NCBI GenBank assembly: GCA_037176705.1
Contig: CM073885.1
Location: 215,524,290-215,588,289, forward strand
Direction: 5' to 3'
From: Molossus alvarezi
Taxonomy: Eukaryota > Chordata > Mammalia > Chiroptera > Molossidae
Length of the DNA stretch: 64,000 nucleotides
In this document: positions 32,265 through 42,428 of the stretch, piece after piece
Layout: the number at the start of each line of letters is the position of its first letter
Position numbering within the stretch: the stretch's first letter is position 1
Position numbers and translations under genes: made by a program
The notes under the pieces: model-generated
What the model was told of the DNA's origin: nothing
Databases searched by the model: none
Seen by the model: the letters and a program-made list of their open reading frames with translations, nothing else

Positions 32265-32995
32265 TGATGACTTTTCATGAACTGTACATACTAGTGTAAG
32301 CAAAACCTGGGTTATTACCAGTATACCAGCCTCCCTCGGGTCACCTTCCTGACTAACTACTATCCTGGTTTCGAACAACATAGAGTAGTTTTGCCTGTTT
32401 TTGTCCTTTTCTGTAAATAAAATAATGCACGATACACTCTCTTGTGTCTTTCTCTCAACATTCTGCTTGAGAGACTCTGCCTTGTTCCATGTAGTTGTAG
32501 GTCCTTCACCGTCAGTGCCGCAGAGCATCCTGTTCTGTGAATGTGCCAGAATTCATCAGTTCCACTGCAAAGGGGAGCTGGATAGTTTTGAGTTTGGGGA
32601 TATAACAGGTAATACTTATTATAATTATTCTAGTTCATGCCTTTTGATGAACGTATTGAAATATTTCTGATGAGTATATACTTAGAAGGAAAATGACAAG
32701 GTCATGGGTCAATATCAGTAGGTATTGTCACTTCTCCAAAGGGACTGTATTTGTTTGTACTCTACCAGTTCCAGTTGCCACCAACACACGGTGTTCTCTA
32801 TGTTCCTCATTTTCGTCAGTCCCGTGGTTGTGTAGTGGTAGCTTGTTGCAGTTTTAGTTGGCATTTTCCTGGTGACTAAGGAAGAAGAGCACCTTCTCTC
32901 ACCCCAGTGGTGACCATTTAGATATCTGCTTTTATGAAGTGTGTGTGCAAATCTTGTGTCCATTTTTCTAATGTCTGTCTTTAGATATTTTGAGC
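32265..32995 (-). repeat. L1M remnant, antisense
   Basis: Recognisable antisense L1M landmarks in order: 'gtttcgaacaacatagagtagttttgcctgtttttgtcc', 'gtaaataaaataatgcacgatacactctcttgtgtc', 'gagtatatacttagaaggaaaatgacaaggtcatggg', 'acttctccaaagggactgta', 'ccagttgccaccaacacacggtgttc', 'cagttttagttggcattttcctggtgac' and 'gtgtgcaaatcttgtgtccatttttcta'. Heavily diverged, so no usable frame. Confidence 0.75.
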
Positions 32996-32999
32996 AAAT

Positions 33000-33165
33000 T
33001 ATTTAATCACTTTCAGTTTCCTCTTTGTTAAATTAGGATACTAATAGAACCAATTCATAGGGTTGTCATGAAGATTAAGAGAGAGAGTCACATAAAATGT
33101 TTAACCTGGTGTCTAGCAGCTGGCCCATGGTAAGTGCTCAGTGATTTGCAACAATTATTTTTAGT
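33000..33165 (-). repeat. MIR SINE, antisense
   Basis: 'cactttcagtttcctctttgttaaattaggatactaatagaaccaattcatagggttgtcatgaagattaagag', then 'cctggtgtctagcagctggcccatggtaagtgctcagtg'. Confidence 0.85.
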
Positions 33166-33315
33166 TAATCGCTAATGTAGGCACATCAGATATTCCATCT
33201 ATATTCATTGCATCAGTGAGTTTTAAACTGTAACAGTGTGGTAACGAGACCCAGTTACAATTGCCACTGGGTGGGAACCTCAGTGGCTTGGGGATGGGAT
33301 GAAGGAGACTTACTT

Positions 33316-33568
33316 ATTTTTTTATTTTTTTATCCTCACCAGAGGACACTTTCGCATTTATCTTTAGACAGAGCGAGAGGGAAAGAGGGAAGAAGAGAGA
33401 GAGAAACACTGATGCAAGAGAAACACATTGAGAGGTTGCCACCCACATGATCCCAACCAGAGATGGGGACAAACTGCAACTGAGGTACCTGCCCTTAGCG
33501 GGAACCAAAACCCGGGATTCTCCGGTCCGCGGGCAAATGCTCTAACTGCTGAGCCAAACCGGCCAGGG
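33316..33568 (-). mobile_element. Ves SINE, antisense
   Basis: The minus-strand head at 33568 reads 'CCCTGGCCGGTTTGGCTCAGCAGTTAGAGC', and the B-box region 'GGGTTTTGGTTCCCGC' carries an extra T. The body is more diverged than in the 23.9-kb copy ('CTCAATGTGTTTCTCTTGCATCAG'). The flanks are T-rich, so the target-site duplication cannot be fixed. Confidence 0.93.
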
Positions 33569-34189
33569 AAATTTATTTTTTATTCTTTTTTGAATTTTTT
33601 ACTGTGTGTTTCTTATTAAGAAAGAAAAGTCCAAAAAGAATAGCTGAAGTAGAAATGGAAATAACCTGGAGTTAAGTTGAGTTATGAGCAATGTTACATG
33701 TGGCCGCATATGCCCGGGATGTGCATGGAGAATGGGCATATTGTGGGACTGTAAAGGGAAACCTTTAAAAAAGCAGATTTAGTAAAAAAAAAAATGTGAT
33801 GTCACTGTATTTGTGTAAAAGTTATGAGAAGGCTGGGAGAAGTGAATTATTCATGTAGGATTAGTATTTGAGTGTTCCCAGAATTTAATGAGATGGGATG
33901 TCAATTTAATGTTGGGAAACAAAAAATATCAGAAGACAGAAGGAAAGTGCATGGAATTCTTTAGTTATGTCCAGTACAGCCTCTCGAGGTCTCAAGCAGT
34001 TTGAACAGGGAATTTTGGTTTAGGGTTTTTGAGGATGAAGATACACATCTGCAAGTCTCTTGTAGTGTTAGTATGTAGAATAATAAAAAAAGGCTTTTGC
34101 CTCTCTTGGTGGATTTTATGTTGCGTTTTCCAAGTATGTCACCTTTGAGTGATCTAGTAGGACAAGCAACAGAGCTCTATCTGTGTTTT
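33569..34189. other. unassigned non-coding stretch
   Basis: No element recognised. Confidence 0.4.
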
Positions 34190-34395
34190 TAAATTATTAT
34201 TGATAACATTATTGCTAATGTCTTAACTTGCATAATGTTTTTCACAGTGTCCACAGTACTGTTAAATATATGTTCTTATTTGCTCTTCACATTAACTCCT
34301 GAGAAGGTTAGCTATTGTTGTTTCCATTTTACAAGTGGAAGAACTGAGGCCCAGAGGGACTAAGGGAAATGAGAGAGCCAGAACTAAAAGCCCAT
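34190..34395 (+). repeat. MIR SINE
   Basis: 'ttcttatttgctcttcacattaactcctgagaaggttagctattgttgtttccattttacaagtggaagaactgaggcccagaggga' matches the MIR core. Confidence 0.75.
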
Positions 34396-34703
34396 TTAGG
34401 ACTGGAGAAAACCCAAAGTGCACTCCACATGGTGACTGTTAGGCCTATGACAGGTACAGGATTGAGAGTAGAAGAAGCATTGATGAAGTGCTTGCCTGGA
34501 GAATACTGACTGGGGAGTAATGAATGGAGATGATTGAAATGGAGAGTTCAGTGACTACCACCACCCAGGGGGATGGTTGTGTCATGTCATGTGGCCTAGA
34601 TTGTGTCAATTCTGAGTTTTGATGACATCCCAGGACAATGGCTTTGTAGCAACATTCAATTTAGTGACTTTTTATGTGGTTTTGTTTTCTGTTTAGATGG
34701 AAT

Positions 34704-34732
34704 TTGTGTGTGTGTGTGTCTGTCTGTGTGTG
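34704..34732. repeat. TG microsatellite
   Basis: 'tgtgtgtgtgtgtgtctgtctgtgtgtg', a TG tract with two TC interruptions. Confidence 0.85.
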
Positions 34733-34796
34733 ATTATTCCTAAACTGTATCATTTTATAGGTAATATAGTCAATAATATTATAATAACTATGTATA

Positions 34797-34925
34797 AGTC
34801 CAGGTGGGCACTTGAAATATCAGCGGGATCACTTTGTAAAGTATATCATTGTCTAACCACTATGTTGTACACCTGAAACTAATACAGAGTAATATTGAAT
34901 GTAAACTGTAATTGAAAAAAAAGAT
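34797..34925 (+). repeat. L1M 3' end, sense
   Basis: 'ggtgggcacttgaaatatcagcgggatcactttgtaaagtatatcattgtctaaccactatgttgtacacctgaaactaatacagagtaatattgaatgtaaactgtaattgaaaaaa' ends in an A-rich tail, as in old L1M-type 3' termini. Confidence 0.8.
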
Positions 34926-35074
34926 ATTTAAAAATGTTATCATTTGATCACTACACTTCCTGGAATCTTTCTTTCCTTTTGTCAACTAAACAGCTGCCCT
35001 TAAACAATAATCACGTTTCAAATGGCTCGATTCCCTAGACTGATGTAATGGCAGACCTGGGGAAGAGCTCCACT

Positions 35075-35165
35075 GTCCTCATAATTTTACATGTGAGGAC
35101 ACTAAGACCTCGAGCTGCACAGTGACTTGTCCTGCACCACAAAGCCAGCTAAAGTGGGGCACGAA
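35075..35165 (+). repeat. MIR SINE fragment
   Basis: 'tcataattttacatgtgaggacactaagacctcgagctgcacagtgacttgtcctgcaccacaaagccagc' follows the second half of MIR. Confidence 0.65.
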
Positions 35166-35457
35166 ATAAGCTGGAGGAGAGGAAGAGGGCAGAGTTGACT
35201 CGCAATGTGGAAATTTTTTTTATAGAAGTTGATTAAGTTGAATTTTAAGGGAGGAGAATGTTTCATGTAAAGAGGATTGCTTTTTGGACCAACAAGAATT
35301 TACCGATCTAGCTGCTGAGTAATGATGGCAGATGGCAGCCACAGTGTTATTGTAGCTACAGACCCATGCAGTCTATAATCATGGCACTCACTGGTACACT
35401 TTCAACGCAGTGTTTAGGTTCTGAACCAGTACTGAAATGGAAACTCATACATGGCAT
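35166..35457. other. unassigned non-coding stretch
   Basis: No element recognised. Confidence 0.4.
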
Positions 35458-36012
35458 ATGTAGTGGGCAGAACACTCAGATGACCCCCAACCACCCTTTT
35501 ACACACATTCTTTGTAATACCCCCACCTTGAGATCTGTGAATATGATGGATTTCACTCCCATAATGAAGTCACACTACATGACAAAGTGAAGGAATTTTG
35601 CAAATATACTCTCAAATCAGTTGATTTTGAGTGAGTCAAAAGGGAGGTGAACCTGGATGGGCCAAACTTAATCAGGTGAGAATTATTCACAAGGGACTGA
35701 AATTCAAAGTAAAAGAGATACTCCTACTGTCTTTGAAGAGGTAAGCCTCTATGTTGGAAGAGACCAACATGGCTAGGACCTGAGACAGCTCCTCTAGGAG
35801 AAATCTCAGCAAGAAAACAGAGACTTCAGTCCTAGCCATAAGGAGTCGAATTATGCTAATGACCTGAATGAGCTTGGAAGAAGACCCCAAGCTCTCAGTA
35901 AGACCATAGGCCCACCTGACATCTTGGAACCTGGTGAGCAGAGGACCCAGTTTAGCTGTGCCTAGACTTCTAACATGTAGAAACTGTGAGATAATAAATT
36001 TTTGTTATTAAA
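35458..36012 (+). mobile_element. ancient MaLR-like LTR, sense
   Basis: Starts 'gtagtgggcagaacactcagatgacccccaaccaccc', continues 'cttgagatctgtgaatatgatgg', 'ggatgggccaaacttaatcaggtgag', 'ggaaga...gacctgagacagctcctctaggag', 'gcaagaaaacagagacttcagtcctagcc', and ends 'gcagaggacccagtttagctgtgcctagacttctaacatgtagaaactgtgagataataaattt'. The AATAAA-type polyadenylation signal at the end is typical of these LTRs. No internal genes. Confidence 0.6.
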
Positions 36013-36388
36013 AAGAAAGATACCACTTTCTTGGATTGTCTCCAAGTTCAAGACTATGAATTCAGGCAGAACAGCCCTTTCGAGGATACTTTATTTGCTC
36101 TTAGATTTCTGGACTGATGTGGTTCTTCGTAGTATAACCTATTAGTTACGTGGGCCAATAACAGCACATTTTCAGAGAATTGGCTCATAATGATTTTTGT
36201 GACTCATTTTGCAGAGAAACAGTTTTCGAGGGAGTCAAATGAAGCTTTATTGAAAGCTTTACTTTAAGGAAGATCATCGCCCTGGAAACCTGTCAGAGAG
36301 TCAAAGCACCTCTTCCCCTCCTAGATGCAGCATTTCTTGATTTTAAGCAAAATCTTCGCTTGCTTGAAGAAAAATAAAAGTCTTTCTG
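36013..36388. other. unassigned non-coding stretch
   Basis: No element recognised. Confidence 0.4.
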
Positions 36389-36593
36389 GCCCTGCTGGTG
36401 TGGCTTAGTGGTTGAGCATTGACCCATACACCAAGAGGTCACCGGTTCGATTCCCGGTCAGGGCACATGCCCAGGTTGTGGGCCTGATCCCCAGTGGGGG
36501 GCAGGCAGGAGGCGGCCAATTGATGTTCTCTCTCATTGATGTTTCTACCTCTCTCCCATTTCCTTCCTTTCTCTCTAAAATCAATAAAAAAAA
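36389..36593 (+). mobile_element. tRNA-derived bat SINE, second subfamily, sense
   Basis: Head 'gccctgctggtgtggcttagtggttgagc', then a well-kept pol III B box 'ggttcgattcc' (about 36442-36456), 'ggtcagggcacatgcccaggttgtgggcctgatccccagtggggg', a CT-rich tract and the tail 'tctctaaaatcaataaaaaaaa'. This layout differs from the Ves copy that follows at once, so the two belong to distinct subfamilies. Confidence 0.92.
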
Positions 36594-36601
36594 TTTTTCT
36601 G

Positions 36602-36853
36602 GCACTGGCCAGTTTGGCTCAGCAGTTAGAGCGTCTGCCTGCGGTCCGGAGAGACCCGGGTTCGGTTCCCGCTAAGGGCATCTACCTCGGTTGCAGTTTG
36701 TCCCCAGCCCTGGTTGGTCGTGCGGGTGGCAGCCACTCGATGTGTCCCTTTCACATCGATGTTTCCCTCTCTCTCTCTTCCTCTCTCTTCCTCCCACTCT
36801 GTCTGTACAAAAAATGGAAAAATGATCCTCGAATGAGGATAAAAAAAAAAAAG
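36602..36853 (+). mobile_element. Ves SINE, sense, inserted behind another SINE
   Basis: Full Ves unit: 'gcactggccagtttggctcagcagttagagc', B box 'gggttcggttcccgc', 'cactcgatgtgtccctttcacatcgatgtttcc', tail 'tcctcgaatgaggat' plus a 12-A run. 'AATTTTTCTG' sits before it and 'AATTTTTTCTG' after it, so it probably landed in the 3' end of the preceding SINE. Confidence 0.93.
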
Positions 36854-37639
36854 AATTTTTTCTGATATACTAAGGAGCACACTGGTGATTTTCTTTTCTG
36901 CTACATTATTTTCTAGACTACCTTTTCATTCTTCCTGGTACTAACAAAGCAGGAAATGCTAAGGAGCTTTAATTTCTGTTTGGTGTGGGGCCTACTGGGG
37001 AGAGGAGGACAGGGACATTTGAAAGGGAACAGCCTCTGCTTCCCTGGAGACGATGCCCCTGTGTTGAATGGGGCTCTTTTAATCAACTTCATTTCTGGTG
37101 GTTTGCCTGCCACACAGCTTCCGTTCCACAGTACTGGGCCTTCTCTATTGTGAGGGGAAAAGTTGGACTGGCAAAATTCTTGCTCAGGGAGAACCACTCA
37201 GTGGAATTTACTTATGACACTTCTTTGTACACAAATTCAGAAACATAATTCTTTATCTCCATGCTCAGTCATGGCTGAACGCTTGTAAGGAAAAGATTGC
37301 TCTAATAATGTTTATCTGTATCCTTCAGATTACTCTGGCTGTTGGAAATATTCAGCCTGGATCGAAATGGCTGACAAACATCCTACTTGTGGGTAGCACA
37401 GGGGGCCTTTAAGGAACCATGTCTGTAATCAAGAGATCCCTAAGAGGTGGGGGCACTGAATAGTTCTATAGCACAGTGTCCAGGCTCCCCCGAGAGCTGT
37501 AAGAGATGAGGGGCAAAGGGATGAAGGGAGAACATAACCTCCAAGAAAACATGCCAATCAGTTTGAGTACCTTGGAGATTCAGAAATAAATCTCTGACTG
37601 AGAGTTCTGGCAAGTGACTCAGAAAAACAGAAAGAGTCC
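36854..37639. other. unassigned non-coding stretch
   Basis: No element recognised. Overlapping ORFs of 65-94 residues at 36913-37248 on both strands lack features. Confidence 0.4.
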
Positions 37640-37765
37640 TGGACTATGATTCCATTTTTTTTTTTTTTTTTGCTCTGTGATCAACCAATTGCATAACTTT
37701 GGCCAATTCATAGAACTGTTCCGATCCTCAGTGTCCTGAGATGTAAACACGGGTATTTCCATTAG
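37640..37765 (-). repeat. MIR SINE, antisense, with T-run
   Basis: 'ctctgtgatcaaccaattgcataactttggccaattcatagaactgttccgatcctcagtgtcctgagatgtaaacacggg' reads as reversed MIR. A run of about 20 T precedes it. Confidence 0.65.
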
Positions 37766-39088
37766 AGTTCTTTGTGTACAAGGGGCAGAAAGTAGGTCTC
37801 ATTACTCTAAGCAAAAGAGGATTGTTTGGAAGGTGCTGAGTTGCTTGCAGGACCTGTGGAGGCTTGAGCCCCAGGCTGGGAAAGGGCAGGAGGCAGACGA
37901 GGTCTGGGTTCTGTGGCAGCGGTGAGTGTGCTCAGCCTTGGTGGGTTCTGGGTTTAGGGCACATGTCTTTCCCAGGTGAATATAGACAGTCCTACGCTTC
38001 ACAATCATTGCAGATCCTTCTGGCTGAGCCCCTGGCTCTTGGTTTCTCACTTAGTGCAGAACTTTGGGTTCATCATATGAGCATTTAGTGTACAGGAAAA
38101 AAAAGGCATTTACAAGTTTCCTCTCCGGAACAGTTTCTCTTCAGGAACACATGCATTTGTTCAGCAGAATTTTGATTTGGTTGAAGTTAACATTCTTGCT
38201 ACCAACCTGAAACTGGAAACATTTAATTTTATTATTTAATAATATAGATAAGGTGGAGAAGACTCTAGGCTTGTCATACGTGACATTTAAATGTAAATTT
38301 ACAAAACCGTTTACTAGGTGAGAAAAGTATTTGCTATGCTTTTTCAGGTCTACTTGGATATATTGTTATAAAATAGTAATGAGCATCCCTATCTATTCAT
38401 TGAAATGGATTCTGGAGGTCAAAGGCCCTTCAACTTACATTTTCTCTGGGCTAACCCTACATTTAGCCAGAGTTGCTTTAAGAATTAAGAGTTGGGAACT
38501 ATTTATACAGAGATACACTGTCACTGAATACATTAGAGCCTTTTCCCCCCTGCTATTCTGAAAGTCAGCTGGAACTCAATTTAGGAACCAAAATTCATGC
38601 CATTCATTCAGTTTAGTGCATGTTAATTACCTACTTGGGAGTTTAACCATTTAGAATGTTTTCTTCATCTAAAAATGACAGAATATTTGTGTGCTGCTGC
38701 AGAGATATTGTTAATCAGCATGATCAGATATATTAATCAGCAAATAGTAAGTAAACACAAAATATTGACCTTGCGTGGGTATTTTTTCATACTAGGAGTT
38801 GGGTGAGGATTGCAAGAGAGAGCCTCCACCTTGGCTTTACAGTCGAGTTTGGACACCATGGTGCAGTTATGATCTAGCACTCTCAAGCAGAACCGCCCTT
38901 TCAATCACAGTGGCCAGGGTGAGCTGTGGGAATGGGCCCTATTATTTTCTCATCAAATTCCTCAGGAATCATCTTCCATGGGCACAGACTGTCATGTATG
39001 GAGAAGCTCACACAATCTGGATGAATGTGGCAGAGGTGGTTAGCTGTACCCCAGTGTTCATGCTGTCCTTTCTACAGCACATACTTAT
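37766..39088. other. unassigned; possible old repeat at left
   Basis: 37770-38050 has the feel of a degraded interspersed repeat ('cagaaagtaggtctcattactctaagcaaaagaggattgtttgg'), but I cannot place it. 38060-39088 is AT-rich with nothing recognised. Confidence 0.35.
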
Positions 39089-39460
39089 CTCTGGTAGCTA
39101 GCTACCCAGCTGGGGCTAAATTTCCCAGCCCTTCTTGCATCTAGGTGTGGTCATGTAACTATTTCTTGCTATTGGAATGTAAATGGAAGTGTTGTGTGTC
39201 ACTTCCTGGCCACAGCGATTACGAAGCTTAGGTGCTTCCTCCATGGTCTTCCTTTTCTTCTCTACTGGCTAGATGCAGATGCCTACACCAGGTATGGTAG
39301 AGCCCCAGGGTGGAACCATTGTGAGAAGGAGTTCTACCTCAACTTGGAACATCCACCTTGTATTCTTACTTAAGGAAGAAATAAATTTTTATTGTGTTGG
39401 AGCTTTTGTACATCTGTAGGTCTATTGGCTATATCAACTAGCATTACCTTATTATAAGAA
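39089..39460 (+). mobile_element. ancient LTR-like element, sense
   Basis: 'tctctggtagctagctacccagctggggctaaatttcccagcccttcttgcatctaggtgtggtcatgtaactatttcttgctattggaatgtaaatggaagtg', 'cacttcctggccac' and 'aggaagaaataaatttttattgtgttggagc' follow a known mammalian LTR-type repeat with an AATAAA near its end. Family not fixed. Confidence 0.55.
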
Positions 39461-39689
39461 ATAGATTCCCTTGAATAAACTTCTGCTTTTGCTATTCTGT
39501 GTTCATTGCATTTTTGAAATTCTTTGTCAACCTGAACTTACAGCAGAAAGAGAAGGCTAGTCTACCTTTTCTGTGCTTATCATATTTATAAGAGGACAAA
39601 AATATATGATTAAAGATATTGATATTACTTAGATTTATAAATCACCTTTAAAAATGCTTCTCCCAAATTTTCAGCTCATTAAGAGATTA

Positions 39690-39960
39690 CCATCTCTGGT
39701 ATAGTGATTAAGTGTATGGGCTATGGAGCCAGAATGCCTGGGTGTAAATATTGTCTCCACTGCTTATTTTTCTGTGTACCTGAGCAGAAGTTGCTTAACA
39801 TTTCTGTGTCTCTGACATCACATCTGCAAAAGAGGGGTAGTAACACTACCTACATCAGAGGGTTATGAGGAGTAAAGGGGTTCATACAGCCGAGCACTTA
39901 CAGTGCTTTCTGGCTAGTAGTAAGTAGAAATGTTAGTTTTTATAATTATTCAGGTATCTT
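39690..39960 (-). repeat. MIR SINE, near complete, antisense
   Basis: 'ggctatggagccagaatgcctgggtgtaaatattgtctccactgcttatttttctgtgtacctgagcagaagttgcttaacatttctgtgtctctg', then 'agggttatgaggagtaaaggggttcatacagccgagcacttacagtgc'. Confidence 0.88.
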
Positions 39961-40139
39961 ATTATGGTTTGGACTAGGACTTCTAAGTACTTTTGTAGTT
40001 GTGTTTAGTTTTCATATCAGTGTCAGGAGAATCCAGGAAGCTTTTTAGTGAAGGGTGATGCCATTGTTAATGGGACAGAGATAAATATATGACTAAATGA
40101 ACTATAAGCACTAGCTACTTTGTGGATAAGGTGATCTAA

Positions 40140-40402
40140 AATCATGATGATAACAGTTTTACTTTACAGTGCTTACTATACGTCAGGCATTGTTTTAACT
40201 TTACATGTATTAGCTCTTTGATCATTGCAATGACCCTATGAAATAGGTTTTGTCTGTCAGTTTTCCTCTTTTACAGATGGGGAAATTGAGGCACAGTGAG
40301 GTTAAAGTCCTCACCCCAGGTCACACAACCAGGAAGTGGCAAGCTGTTGCTTCAAATACAGGCAGTCTGGCTGCAGAGGCCATGCATAGGAAACTCCTAG
40401 TC
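40140..40402 (+). repeat. MIR SINE, near complete
   Basis: 'agtgcttactatacgtcaggcattgttttaactttacatg', 'caatgaccctatgaaataggttttg', 'cctcttttacagatggggaaattgaggcacagtgaggttaaagtcc', 'caggtcacacaaccaggaagtggcaagc'. Confidence 0.9.
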
Positions 40403-40589
40403 GTCCTTAGCACCAGTCAAGGGTCCCCTCTTCTGGGAGGTCTTTCTTTTTCTGTTCAGGATGGTTGTCCAGGGCTTTCTGCGCCAGCCACCACTCTGTC
40501 TTTGACTGGTTTGATTGCAGCTGGCCCCATGCTGTCTTGTAGTTATTTGTTTATGTTTCTGTGAGATCCTTATACACATAGACTAGACT

Positions 40590-41271
40590 AGTGCATTTCA
40601 AACTTCACTGTGCCCATGAATTGCCTCTGGAATCTTGTTAAAATGCAGATTTAATGCAGTAGGTGTGATGGCTAATTTTATGTGTCAACTTGACTGGCTG
40701 TCCAGATATGTGGTCAAACATTATTTCTGGGTGTGTCTCTGAGGGTATTTTTGCGTTAGATTGACTTTTAAGTCTCTATACTGAGTGAAGTAGATTGCTC
40801 TCCCTACTGTGAATGGGACACATCCAATCAGTTGAAGGCCTGAATAGAACAAAAAGCCTGGCCTTTCCTCAACTAAGAGGGACTTCCTCCTGCCTGGCTG
40901 CCTCCAAACTCAGCTCCTTCCTGCCTCTGGGCTTGAACAGAAAAACATCAGGTCTTCTGGGTCCTGAGCCCGCCAGCCTTGGCCTGGAACTGCACCATTG
41001 CTCTCCTGACTCTCCAGCCTGCTGGCTCACACTATCAATTTTGAGACTTGTCAGCCTCCATAATTATGTGAGCCAATTTCTTATAACAAATTTCTTTATA
41101 TATGTGTGTATATATCTCCTTCTCCCCCCGCCCCCCCCATTGGTTCTGCTTCTCTGGGGAACCCAGACCCATACAGTACCTCTGGGGTGGGACCTGATAT
41201 TCTGCATTTCTAACAAGTTTCCAAAAGACACCGCTGCTCCTACATAGTGGACTGCGTTTTGAGAAGCAAAG
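40590..41271. mobile_element. MER5A-like hAT element split by an LTR
   Basis: Left part 40590-40663: 'agtgcatttcaaacttcactgtgcccatgaattgcctctggaatcttgttaaaatgcagat'. Right part 41176-41271: 'tctggggtgggacctgatattctgcatttctaacaagtttcc', then 'actgcgttttgagaagcaaag'. Together they give the MER5A layout, including terminal inverted repeats of the type cagtg.ttctcaaa / tttgagaa.cactg. Candidate 8-bp target-site duplications are ACTAGACT (40582-40589) and ACAAGACT (41272-41279), matching at 7 of 8. Confidence 0.8.
40664..41175 (+). mobile_element. MLT2-like ERVL solitary LTR, sense
   Basis: Starts 'tgtgatggctaattttatgtgtcaacttgactggctgtccagatatgtgg' and ends 'tataacaaatttc...cattggttctgcttctctggggaacccagacccataca'. 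In between are 'gggacacatccaatcagttgaaggcctgaatagaacaaaaagcctg' and 'gcctccataattatgtgagccaattt', all MLT2 landmarks. It is 512 bp, TG...CA bounded, with no internal region, so it is a solitary LTR. The 5-bp GTAGG before it and GTACC after it fit a duplicated target within MER5A, the right copy having mutated. Confidence 0.85.
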
Positions 41272-41279
41272 ACAAGACT

Positions 41280-42154
41280 GTTTCGTTCACCTTTTGATCC
41301 TTGGCTGCTAATACAGAGTGGGTACCCAGTGAATTTCTTGGGAATGTTTCAGATGAAGGTTTCTTACTAGGTGAAAGATTCTCTAAGAGAAAATTCAAGG
41401 AAATAGTAATAAGAAGTGATTTTGAAAACTGTACATTTGACTTTAATATAATCCAAATTTGACCTAAATAAAGAGGAGAAAAGAGAAGGGAAAATCAGAA
41501 AAATGACAGATTGTAAGAGCTAAACATCTAGGAAATGGAAAGTAAGATTAATGAGACTGATTGGGACCAACTGAATCTATCAGTGGTTAAGCATAGAGAA
41601 GATGAAATTAGTTTTAGCACTTATGGTTTTAATAGCATGGATTTGAAACTACACTGCCTGTGCATCTTGATGTTATGTAAAATTGAGTTCCATGCATTCA
41701 TGCATCGAAAGTCATTTTAATCATTTGTGAGTATGATAATGTATCCATAAAGTTTGAGCCTGATAGCCGTCAGTTAGTTTCACGGATCATTATTTCCTGC
41801 TATGGAGACGGTGTGGCTCATTGGTTGTGTTTCCTCTTGGAACTTTGTTCCTGAAGTTTGGTTACACTTATAATCAGCCCCACAAATTCAGGGCTTAATT
41901 TCTGTATGGCCAGTGTTGACAGTATGTGTCATCATTGACTTTGCTAGTTTTCTCTGAGTGACTAAGTTTTATTTACCAGATTTATAAACTCATGACTCTA
42001 AGATTAAAATGATCTCAGGAAGCCTATAAAAGATAAAAGTGCTAAAACAACAATAACAAAAGAAAACAATAGGAGTTAGATATACATACACAGACAGGCA
42101 CATACAATCTAACATGCTATTGACTATAAGATGTATCATTAAGGTATGTACTGC
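41280..42154. other. unassigned AT-rich stretch
   Basis: A possible L2 terminus at 41290-41345 ('gctgctaatacagagtgggtacccagtgaatttc'). Nothing recognised beyond. Confidence 0.4.
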
Positions 42155-42169
42155 AAAAATTGGGAAGAA

Positions 42170-42413
42170 GCCCTGGCCAGTTTGGCTCAGCGGTTAGAGC
42201 GTTGGCCTGCGGTCCGGAGAGACCCAGGTTCAGTTCCCGCTAAGGGCACGTACCTCGGTTGCAGTTTGTCCCCGGCCCTGGCTGGGTTGTGTGGGTGGCA
42301 ACCACTTGATGTGTCCCTTTCACGTTGATGTTTCTCTCTCTCTTTCTCCCTCCCACTCTATCTGAACAAAATATCAAAAAATGTCCTCGGGTGAGGACTA
42401 AAAAAAAAAAAAA
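42170..42413 (+). mobile_element. Ves SINE, sense, perfect TSD
   Basis: Full unit: 'gccctggccagtttggctcagcggttagagcg', B box 'aggttcagttcccgc', 'cttgatgtgtccctttcacgttgatgtttctc', tail 'tcctcgggtgaggac' and a long A-run. AAAAATTGGGAAGAA is repeated exactly at 42155-42169 and 42414-42428. Several CpGs have already decayed to TpG/CpA, so it is older than the 23.9-kb copy. Confidence 0.96.
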
Positions 42414-42428
42414 AAAAATTGGGAAGAA

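Noticed and set aside
36389..36470. tRNA gene suggested by intact A- and B-box sequences
   Set aside because: The tRNA-like part continues into SINE body and tail, and the same head recurs in many copies, so it is a retroposon head and not a tRNA gene. The same holds for the Ves heads at 15575, 36602, 42170 and 54178.
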